From Singulisphaera sp. GP187 (lineage in GTDB: Bacteria > Planctomycetota > Planctomycetia > Gemmatales > Gemmataceae), in contig CAMAUE010000016.1 of assembly GCA_945861245.1 (NCBI GenBank), forward strand, positions 1 through 55,294: 55,294 nucleotides of DNA, written 5' to 3'. Below are positions 49,491-55,294 of this stretch, in pieces. The notes below the pieces were generated by a model. That model worked only from the letters and a program-made list of their open reading frames with translations, had not been told where the DNA came from and did not search any database. The translations under genes and the position numbers were made by a program. Every line of letters begins with the position of its first letter. Within the stretch, counting starts at the first letter, position 1.

Positions 49491-49700
49491 GACACACCTC
49501 TCTTACAATTGGAGTCCCGAAAGACTCGCGACGCCTTTTTCTTGGTCCTCGGCGAGTAGGTCCCTGAAAAGCTGTTTGGTCCCGCCACCGGCTGTAACCT
49601 CGAAGCAGTAACCACATGACGTGGAAGAGAGACCGAGTCAAACGATCCGAGGAAAAGCTGACACCTTTTTCATTATCGCAAAATCGGCAATGATTCAACG

Positions 49701-50045
49701 TCACGGTGAGTAGCCGCACTCATCGCAGACCAGACGGTCCTCAGTCCACATCAACCCGAGCAGTCCAAGCAGGCAAAGCGGGGAGAGAAAGAAGGTGACA
49801 CAGGTGAAGAAACCCATGATGAAGAAAAACAGGCCCATGAAAAGGGAGACACCCATGATCAACCACCCGCCAATATGCACTCGTTTCTTCAGGGATACAT
49901 CGGTGCTACCGCAATTCGCACATGGCCTCTTGCGACTGCGGCCACGTTCTGCGAAATCATCGTCATCGTTGTCGCGGTCCCTTGCTCGTGTCCGTCGGCG
50001 GCGGGGAGTATCTTCATCATCCTGCTCAATCTCTACATTCGGCAT
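49701..50045 (-). CDS. LITAF-like zinc-ribbon membrane protein
   Basis: 114 residues. A very charged N-terminus (EIEQDDEDTPRRRRTRARDRDNDDDD) is followed by a split zinc ribbon: CANC at about 42-45 and CDEC near the C-terminus, with a strongly hydrophobic segment between them (GWLIMGVSLFMGLFFFIMGFFTCVTFFLSPLCLLGLLG). This arrangement is like LITAF-type membrane-embedded zinc ribbons. Role unknown. It lies inside the 1.3-kb stretch bounded by the two guaA 3'-end copies. Confidence 0.65.
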   Translation of the reverse strand: MPNVEIEQDDEDTPRRRRTRARDRDNDDDDFAERGRSRKRPCANCGSTDVSLKKRVHIGGWLIMGVSLFMGLFFFIMGFFTCVTFFLSPLCLLGLLGLMWTEDRLVCDECGYSP

Positions 50046-50508
50046 GGCTTACTCCCGATGTCTTTGGAAACCGGCTTCCGTCAGTGCGTTGAGGAATAAG
50101 AACCGTCAGCACCCAGCACCGTTCCACCGCACCCTCCAAAGGGCCTAACATTAAAGATTTTATCCGTAGTGCTCCGCGTGCAAGCAATTCTCGCCGTGCA
50201 GTTGCCTCGTCGCGGAGCACTACGGATAAAATCTAGTTGAACTAAACCGCGGACCCGATTCGCAATGGCTCTGGAATCCACGAACATCTTTTTATCCCTT
50301 TGCATGCTCTCGCGTCAAGCAGATTCTGGGTCTCCTTGTTCCACGCCTTGCATCACCCCCAGGAATCGCTCCGCTCATCCTGGGGCTTGGGGATTTTGTA
50401 ATCGTAACGCGCGGGTTTGTCGGTTGTCAAAGTCGGTAGTGGAAACGGACGCGATCGCACGGCGTGATGCGAGCGCTAAACGAGGCAATTCAATCTGCAA
50501 TCTGCCAC
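50046..50508. other. Intergenic stretch beside the guaA 3' end
   Basis: 460 bp without a convincing gene. It contains the family H palindrome (listed), a smaller palindrome CCCCAGGAATCGCTCCGCTC facing ATCCTGGGG near 50355-50384, and a fragment of a family A arm (GCGAGCGCTAAACGAG) near 50470, about 30-40 bp from the guaA stop codon. Confidence 0.5.
50155..50234. repeat. Perfect inverted repeat, family H
   Basis: Arms 50155-50178 and 50211-50234 are perfect complements over 24 bp (core TTATCCGTAGTGCTCCGCG) around a 32-bp loop. Located upstream of the LITAF-like gene. Confidence 0.9.
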
Positions 50509-52062
50509 CTACTCCCATTCAATCGTCGCCGGCGGTTTGCTGCTGATGTCGTAGACCACGCGGTTGACGCCGCGGACTTCGTTGATGATGCGCGTTGACA
50601 TCTTCGCCAGCAGCTCGTAGGGCAGATGCGACCAGTCGGCGGTCATGAAGTCGTCGGTTTGCACGGCTCGGACGGCGACGGCGTTTTCGTACGTTCGGCC
50701 ATCGCCCATGACGCCGACCGATTGCACGGGCAGCAGCACCGCGAACGCCTGGGAGGTTTTGCGATACCAGCCCGATGCCTTGAGTTCCTCCAACACAATC
50801 GCATCGGCGTTGCGTAGCACTTCGAGCCGATCTTCACTGATCGTGCCGAGACAGCGCACCGCCAGACCGGGACCGGGGAACGGATGCCGCCAGACGATGT
50901 TTTCGGGCAGGCCGAGTTCCAGTCCCAGCCTGCGTACTTCGTCTTTGAAGAGATCCCGGAGCGGTTCGATCAGGTCGAAGCCAAGCTCCTTGGGCAGCCC
51001 GCCGACGTTGTGGTGCAGCTTGATGTTCGCAGCGGGGCCATCTGCTGCCGCACCGCTTTCGATGACATCGGGATAGAGCGTTCCTTGAGCGAGAAACTTG
51101 GCGTTGTCGATGGTGCGGGCTTCGTCTTTGAACACGTCGATGAACACATGGCCGATAATCCGGCGTTTCTCCTGCGGATCGGACACGCCTGCCAGCGCCG
51201 TGAGGAAGCGCTCTCGTGCATCGACACAGTGCAGGTCGGCCTTAAAGTGATCGCGGAAGGTTTGCCGCACGACCTCGGCTTCGTTCTTGCGCAGCAAGCC
51301 GTTATCGACGAAGATGCAGGCGATTTGGCTGCCCAGCGCCTTGATGAGCAGGGCGGCGGCGACCGACGAATCAACTCCGCCGGAAAGTCCGCAGATGACG
51401 CGATGTTGGCCAACGCGCTGCCTTAATTCCGTCACGTTCTGATCGATGAACGAACCGAGCTTCCACTGCCCGGTACAGCCACAGGCCTGATAGAGGAAGT
51501 TGCGCAGAATCTGGCTGCCGTGTGGCGTATGACTGACTTCCGGATGAAACTGCAAGCCGAAGATTGGCCGGGTGCGATGCTTGACCGCCGCCATTGGGCA
51601 GGTATCGGTCGAGGCGAGTGACACGAAGTCGGAGCCTTCGGCCTGCACCTGATCGCCGTGGCTCATCCAGACTTGCATTTCGCGGGGAACGCCCGCGAGC
51701 AAGCCGTGCGTGTCGGCGACGGTGCACTGGGCTCGCCCGAATTCGCGTTTGTTCGCCGGCAGCACCTTGCCGCCGAGTAAGTGAGCGGTCAGTTGCATGC
51801 CGTAGCAGATGCCGAGGATGGGAATGCCGAGGTCGAGGATTTTCGGATCGCACGTCGGCGCGCCGGGGGCGTAGACGCTGGCCGGGCCGCCGGAAAAGAT
51901 GATGCCCTTGGGGTTGAGTTCGCGCACGCGCTCCGCCGAGATCGTGTTACGAACGATTTGGCAAAACACATGCTGCTCGCGGACTCGCCGGGCGATTAGC
52001 TGGCCGTATTGGGAGCCGAAGTCGAAGATTAGGATGCGTTCGTGTTCTGGCAACGGATTCAT
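50509..52062 (-). CDS. guaA: GMP synthase (glutamine-hydrolysing)
   Basis: 517 residues. The glutaminase domain (about 8-195) has catalytic cysteine C86 in [15 protein letters not shown] and His/Glu in [10 protein letters not shown]. The ATP pyrophosphatase domain has the P-loop GLSGGVDSS, and the dimerisation domain has [15 protein letters not shown] and ends [11 protein letters not shown]. Converts XMP, glutamine and ATP to GMP in the cytoplasm. Full-length single-chain form. The final 40 bp are duplicated at 49188-49227, and the 3' end of guaA is a known integration hotspot for genomic islands. Confidence 0.97.
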   Translation of the reverse strand: MNPLPEHERILIFDFGSQYGQLIARRVREQHVFCQIVRNTISAERVRELNPKGIIFSGGPASVYAPGAPTCDPKILDLGIPILGICYGMQLTAHLLGGKVLPANKREFGRAQCTVADTHGLLAGVPREMQVWMSHGDQVQAEGSDFVSLASTDTCPMAAVKHRTRPIFGLQFHPEVSHTPHGSQILRNFLYQACGCTGQWKLGSFIDQNVTELRQRVGQHRVICGLSGGVDSSVAAALLIKALGSQIACIFVDNGLLRKNEAEVVRQTFRDHFKADLHCVDARERFLTALAGVSDPQEKRRIIGHVFIDVFKDEARTIDNAKFLAQGTLYPDVIESGAAADGPAANIKLHHNVGGLPKELGFDLIEPLRDLFKDEVRRLGLELGLPENIVWRHPFPGPGLAVRCLGTISEDRLEVLRNADAIVLEELKASGWYRKTSQAFAVLLPVQSVGVMGDGRTYENAVAVRAVQTDDFMTADWSHLPYELLAKMSTRIINEVRGVNRVVYDISSKPPATIEWE

Positions 52063-52083
52063 CTCGCATTACCGCTTTTCAAG

Positions 52084-52410
52084 TTAAGAAACAATGGCGA
52101 ATACCTTATCAGCGTTAACAGCGGGGACCATGATCGTGAAAGCGGGCCATAGCCGCGTGCCTGTGAATTCCGCGTAGTAATTGATGCCGAGCGGGGCGAT
52201 CCGTTGATCGAACCGGTAGATACATTCCGACGGGGATCGCCGGGCGGTAGGGCGAAGCCGAATCGTGACCAAATCCTCCGATAACTGCGACGGTTGATCG
52301 ACGGCGTGGGTTGCCTGCTTGCGCCACAGGGCACGAATTTGCTTTCCCTTACCGCCGTCACGCCAAGGAACCCGGCGGCTACCTTTTCCTCGACTTCGCG
52401 GTGATAGCAT
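52084..52410 (-). CDS. Hypothetical protein
   Basis: 108 residues from the ATG at 52410; a longer frame reads through the family G repeat and is rejected. Basic N-terminus (MLSPRSRGKGSRRVPWRDGGKGK), then TIRLRPTARRSPSECIYRFDQRIAPLGINYYAEFTG and WPAFTIMVPAVNADKVFAIVS. No family recognised. This frame is preferred over an overlapping one because its composition looks protein-like. It ends 21 bp before the guaA start, so the two may be co-transcribed. Confidence 0.5.
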   Translation of the reverse strand: MLSPRSRGKGSRRVPWRDGGKGKQIRALWRKQATHAVDQPSQLSEDLVTIRLRPTARRSPSECIYRFDQRIAPLGINYYAEFTGTRLWPAFTIMVPAVNADKVFAIVS

Positions 52411-52446
52411 GGTGCACCTTGCATTCAGGAACGAGTCATCGCCGAG

Positions 52447-52536
52447 ATCGTAGGGTGTGTCAAGCGCCAGCGCCGACGCACCATGTACCCGCAAGTGTTT
52501 GGTGCGTCGGCGATGGCGTTTGACACACCCTACGAT
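52447..52536. repeat. Inverted repeat, family G
   Basis: Arms 52447-52482 and 52501-52536 match at 34 of 36 positions around an 18-bp loop; core GTAGGGTGTGTCAAGCG, as in the copies at 30192 and 33980. Confidence 0.9.
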
Positions 52537-52582
52537 GAACCAGGTTATACGTAATTATCCGTAGCGTTCGCGTGGGAGGACT

Positions 52583-52605
52583 CGAGCGCTAAGCCGCAAG
52601 CGGGA
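52583..52605. repeat. Single arm of family A repeat
   Basis: CGAGCGCTAAGCCGCAAGCG, an intact right arm 12 bp from the proC stop codon; only a worn TAGCGTTCGCG remains of the left arm. Confidence 0.7.
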
Positions 52606-52616
52606 GAATCGCCCCG

Positions 52617-53432
52617 TCACCCCTTCCCTAATTCTATCGCACGCAACGTCGCCGCCTCCACGGCATCCATGAGGGCGGCACGCAGGCCGCCGCGTTCGAG
52701 TTCGTGCAACCCGGCGATGGTCGTGCCGGCGGGGCTGGCGACCATGTCCTTGAGTTGGCCGGGGTGCATGCCGGTCTCCAGGATCATCTTGGCCGAGCCG
52801 AGCACGGTCTGGGCCGCGAGCACCTGGGCCAAATCGCGCGGCAAGCCCATGCGAACACCGCCGTCCGCCAGCGCCTCAATGATGACCGCCACAAACGCCG
52901 GCCCGCTGCCTGACAGCCCGGTGACGGCATCGAGCCATTTTTCCGGCACACGCACGGCTCGGCCCACGCTGTTCAGCAACCGTTCGACGCACTGCAAGTC
53001 CGCTTCCGTCGCGCCGCTGCCGCCTGCAAACGCCGACGCACTGGCGCCGACCAGGCATGGCGTGTTCGGCATGACCCGCACGATTCGGCGCTCGCGCCCA
53101 ATCGCCGCGCCGAACTGCTCCAGCGTGATGCCTGCGGCGATCGATACGATCAAATGCCGGGCCGTGATCTTGGACGCCATTTCGCTCAGGAGCGACGGCA
53201 TCATCTGCGGTTTGACGGCGAGGAAGACGATATCGCTCGAAGCGACGACCTGTTCGTTGGAGGGATGTGCCACCGCTCCAGTGGATTTCGCGAAAGCGTC
53301 ACGGGCGGCTTCGAGCGGATCGCTGGCGCAGAGTAGGTTCGGCGTCGTCAGCCCGGCATTCAGCCAGCCGCGCGCGAGTGCCGTCGCCATTTTACCCGCG
53401 CCAAGAAAACCGATGCGAAGGGACTCGCTCAT
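52617..53432 (-). CDS. proC: Pyrroline-5-carboxylate reductase
   Basis: 271 residues. NAD(P)-binding loop GFLGAGKMATALARG near the start, DIVFLAVKPQMM, RIVRVMPNTPCLVGASASAFAGG, and the C-terminal active-site block TGLSGSGPAFVAVIIEALADGGVRMGLPRDLA, followed by MVASPAGTTIAGLHELERGGLRAALMDAV. Catalyses the last step of proline synthesis in the cytoplasm. All conserved motifs intact; no other proline gene nearby. Confidence 0.96.
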   Translation of the reverse strand: MSESLRIGFLGAGKMATALARGWLNAGLTTPNLLCASDPLEAARDAFAKSTGAVAHPSNEQVVASSDIVFLAVKPQMMPSLLSEMASKITARHLIVSIAAGITLEQFGAAIGRERRIVRVMPNTPCLVGASASAFAGGSGATEADLQCVERLLNSVGRAVRVPEKWLDAVTGLSGSGPAFVAVIIEALADGGVRMGLPRDLAQVLAAQTVLGSAKMILETGMHPGQLKDMVASPAGTTIAGLHELERGGLRAALMDAVEAATLRAIELGKG

Positions 53433-53608
53433 GAAATCGGCACCCGCATGGGACGAGGGTGGATGAAAACCAAACCATTATGATACAAGAGAACGCCTGC
53501 GGGTGTAGGCCCGTAAACGAATCGGCGGCAATTGGGGATGAACGGCCTTGCCGCGAACATATCATGACTAAGTTGTGTCTGGTTGCATATGTAACAAGGA
53601 GGAATAGG

Positions 53609-53863
53609 ATGAATGCCCCCGATTGGCTTACAAAGCGCGGCGGCGCGTTGAAACTTAGCAGCGACGGCAAGACCTGGTTTGTCCTCTTCGCCGGCCAGCC
53701 GAATTACAGCCTCGTTGCCGTACCCGTCGCCAACCAGTTCGGCTGTGCGATTCGACAAACGAACAACGGCACGCGAATCGCCAGTGCGAGCACCGTAGGC
53801 AGCAAAGACGCCGCGGTCCAGGCGGGCCTCGCGGACCTGTGCAAATCACTGGGGTTGGAGTAG
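53609..53863 (+). CDS. Small conserved hypothetical protein
   Basis: 84 residues from the ATG at 53609, with AAGGAGG about 6 bp upstream, an unusually strong ribosome site for this window; upstream in-frame codons are ignored. Starts MNAPDWLTKRGGALKLSSDGKTWFVLF, beta-rich, ending in a helix (SKDAAVQAGLADLCKSLGL). No signal peptide or cysteine pair. Not assigned to a family. Confidence 0.7.
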   Translation: MNAPDWLTKRGGALKLSSDGKTWFVLFAGQPNYSLVAVPVANQFGCAIRQTNNGTRIASASTVGSKDAAVQAGLADLCKSLGLE

Positions 53864-53898
53864 TTGCTAAACTTCGCAATAAAAAATAGAACAGGGAC

Positions 53899-53928
53899 TT
53901 GGCAAACCCCAAACCGAGCCGATATGAT
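53899..53928 (+). promoter_or_regulatory. Promoter of tRNA-Leu
   Basis: TTGGCA (53899-53904) and TATGAT (53923-53928) with an 18-bp spacer, placing the start near 53935, about 26 bp before the mature tRNA 5' end. Confidence 0.55.
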
Positions 53929-53960
53929 ACATCGGGTAGTGGAGCCTTGACTCCACAATT

Positions 53961-54044
53961 GCCGAAGTGGCGGAACTGGCAGACGCGCCGGCTTCAGGAG
54001 CCGGTTCTCGCAAGGGAGTGGAGGTTCAAGTCCTCTCTTCGGCA
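53961..54044 (+). tRNA. tRNA-Leu (anticodon CAG)
   Basis: 84-nt class II tRNA. The acceptor stem GCCGAAG pairs with CTTCGGC plus discriminator A. The anticodon stem CCGGC/GCCGG closes the loop TTCAGGA with anticodon CAG. A long variable arm (TCTCGCAAGGGA) and a T loop TTCAAGT on a five-pair stem follow. CCA is not encoded. A family F palindrome lies 43 bp downstream. Confidence 0.95.
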
Positions 54045-54086
54045 TTGCATTTATGGCAGCGGTCGAGTCCGTTGCATCCCATTTCT

Positions 54087-54152
54087 CAAATATAGCCCGG
54101 CATTTATGGCGAATTTGCAACTCAACCCGCCATAAATGCCGGGCTATATTTG
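54087..54152. repeat. Perfect inverted repeat, family F
   Basis: Arms 54087-54111 and 54128-54152 are perfect complements over 25 bp (core ATAGCCCGGCATTTATGGCG) around a 16-bp loop. The related copy at 23662 has a CCCGCC core, so the two differ by coordinated changes in both arms. Confidence 0.9.
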
Positions 54153-54278
54153 GGAACCGCAATAGACCATTTCATCCCATGTGCGGGATCATGCTGTACT
54201 CCAGCGTCCTAGGCGATTGTGCTCTTTGGATTCGGTTAACTCGCTGCCAACAAAATCCCCATTGCGTGAGGTGCAGTC

Positions 54279-55294
54279 ATGTCGAATTGTCTCGAATCAG
54301 GCGTGCGGTGGTGTTTGTTCGCGTTCCTATTTCCGCTCCAGGCGGGCGCGGGGATGGTGGCTGCTCAGGGGCTGGAAAAGAACCTCGCACGCACCCCGAG
54401 GCAGGTTGCCGAGCAGCTTGCCGTGGTCTATGGAAAGAAGCTCGATCAGGTTGCGTATATTTCGGCGTTGCCGCTCGTCGCCAAATTGCGACTCGGCGGC
54501 AAATACGCAGAGGAGGTCAACACGCTGGTTGCCCCGTTCCTGCGTGGTGAGAAATCGCCGATCCCCAAGTCTGGCAGCGAACAAGCAGGTCATTTATTAT
54601 TTGTAGAACTGGCGACACAAGCAAAAGGGAAGGACCGCGAACGCTGGACACTCCTGTGTCGGAAGGCTGCAGACCAGATTTTCGGCAAGGACGGCAAGCC
54701 TCTACCAATCATGCCCTACCACAACGAGATGAGCGACGCAGTCTTCATGGCAGGGCCGATCATGGCGGCGACCGGAAAACTGACCGGCGAGAAGAAGTAC
54801 TTTGACGCCGCCGCCACGCACTTCGCCTCGATGCGCAAGCTGTGCCTGCGCCGCGACGGCATCTATCGGCATTCGCCGCTTTGTGAGGCGACTTGGGGGC
54901 GAGGCAACGGCTTCCCGGCGCTCGGTCTCGCGCTGGCGCTCAGCGATTGGCCCGAGGACCATCCCGCCCGGAAGGAACTCCTCACCGAATTCCACAAGCA
55001 CCTGTCCGCACTCAAGCCGCATCAGGACGCCAAGACCGGATGCTGGCACCAGGTGATCGATCATCCCGAAAGCTATGACGAATACTCTTGTACCTGCATG
55101 ATCGGCTTTGCCATGCAACGCGGAATCTCGCGCGGTTGGCTATCCAAAGACGAGTATCAGCCAAGCGTCGATCGAGCCTGGCGGGCCATCAAGGAACGCA
55201 CCAGCGCCGACGGTAAGTTGGTCAATGTCTGCACCGGAACCGGCAAACAGAAAACCCTGCGTGATTACTTCAATCGCCCTGCCATCAACGGCCG
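54279..55294 (+). CDS. GH88/GH105-type unsaturated uronyl hydrolase, 3' truncated by window edge
   Basis: 338 codons from the ATG at 54279 (GAGGT 6 bp upstream) to the window end with no stop. A likely signal peptide (VRWCLFAFLFPLQAGAG) leads into an alpha6/alpha6-barrel pattern: YHNEMSDAVFMAGPIMAATGKLTGEKKYFDAAATHF, GIYRHSPLCEATWGRGNGFPALGLALAL, KTGCWHQVIDHPESYDEYSCTCMIGFAMQRGI. These match the YteR/GH105 group, which removes unsaturated uronic acids from products of pectin or similar polysaccharide lyases. Export suggests periplasmic action. The UxaB-like enzyme elsewhere in the window would fit uronate use, but no physical linkage exists. Confidence 0.85.
   Translation, partial: MSNCLESGVRWCLFAFLFPLQAGAGMVAAQGLEKNLARTPRQVAEQLAVVYGKKLDQVAYISALPLVAKLRLGGKYAEEVNTLVAPFLRGEKSPIPKSGSEQAGHLLFVELATQAKGKDRERWTLLCRKAADQIFGKDGKPLPIMPYHNEMSDAVFMAGPIMAATGKLTGEKKYFDAAATHFASMRKLCLRRDGIYRHSPLCEATWGRGNGFPALGLALALSDWPEDHPARKELLTEFHKHLSALKPHQDAKTGCWHQVIDHPESYDEYSCTCMIGFAMQRGISRGWLSKDEYQPSVDRAWRAIKERTSADGKLVNVCTGTGKQKTLRDYFNRPAING

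Noticed and set aside
49231-50510. Calling the stretch between the guaA 3' copies a complete mobile element
   Set aside because: There is no integrase, transfer or replication gene and the size is only 1.3 kb; only a residual scar can be supported.
52059-52424. Alternative reading frame overlapping the hypothetical gene upstream of guaA
   Set aside because: Its product is arginine/serine-rich and patternless, as expected of a shadow frame, and it overlaps the guaA start; the other frame looks more like a real protein.

Overview
The window reads as chromosomal DNA of a planctomycete, most likely of the Gemmatales/Gemmataceae type. This is inferred from the lineage-typical families: a DUF1549/DUF1553 protein with a cytochrome-like N-terminus and bacterial Ig domain, a DUF1559 prepilin-like protein, a DUF4129-DUF4350-MoxR operon, a cyclophilin pair, a kinase with a C-terminal membrane anchor, and an NHLRC2-like thioredoxin/NHL protein. 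Base composition is GC-rich throughout and gene density is bacterial. No phage or CRISPR array is visible.

Layout. 1-135 is the end of an insertion sequence (5' end of an ISNCY-like transposase gene). 157-5661 (minus strand) holds a type IIA topoisomerase A subunit, a DUF1801 protein, a WD40 protein and two secreted cyclophilins. 5963-11117 (minus) holds a lipoate ligase-like protein, the two halves of glycine decarboxylase (gcvPB, gcvPA), a DUF2185 protein and a UxaB-like dehydrogenase. 11407-15501 (plus) holds a GroES-like protein with a long tail, a frameshifted DUF2335 membrane protein, an Xaa-Pro peptidase, accB and accC. 15570-20382 (minus) holds glnE and a membrane-anchored pseudokinase. 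20965-29241 (plus) holds a U32 peptidase, a lactate/malate dehydrogenase-like enzyme, the DUF4129-DUF4350-MoxR operon and a universal stress protein. 29446-32528 (minus) holds lutA and the DUF1549/1553 protein. 32820-35118 (plus) holds two membrane proteins and an aldo/keto reductase. 35203-40220 (minus) is a cluster of membrane proteins (ThuA/glutaminase-fold-like, FHA-like, zinc-ribbon/Ig-like). 40722-44198 is pyruvate carboxylase. 44259-46915 (minus) holds a frameshifted DUF1559 protein and the thioredoxin/NHL protein. 47170-49022 (plus) is a small Gly/Asp/Cys protein followed by a DUF692 (MNIO) oxygenase and an SCO6045-like partner. 49150-52062 (minus) holds a broken toxin-antitoxin pair, a LITAF-like zinc-ribbon protein and guaA. 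52084-55294 holds a hypothetical, proC, a small protein, tRNA-Leu(CAG) and a partial GH88/GH105 glycoside hydrolase.

Three things stand out. First, the DUF692/SCO6045 pair with an upstream glycine/cysteine-rich short ORF looks like an uncharacterised peptide-modification cassette. Second, a 40-bp copy of the 3' end of guaA sits 1.3 kb away inside a truncated vapC-like toxin, in direct orientation, like the scar of an element integrated at guaA. Third, almost every intergenic space carries a long inverted repeat belonging to one of about ten arm families. The arms are often perfect over 21-38 bp, the loops vary, and the repeat lies just 3' of a stop codon or supplies the stop codon itself.

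Metabolically the window is rich in pyruvate/lactate and biotin functions (accB, accC, pyc, lutA, LDH-like) and in glycine cleavage with lipoylation. Two genes (DUF2335, DUF1559) become full-length after removal of a single base, so either real decay or assembly error is possible.
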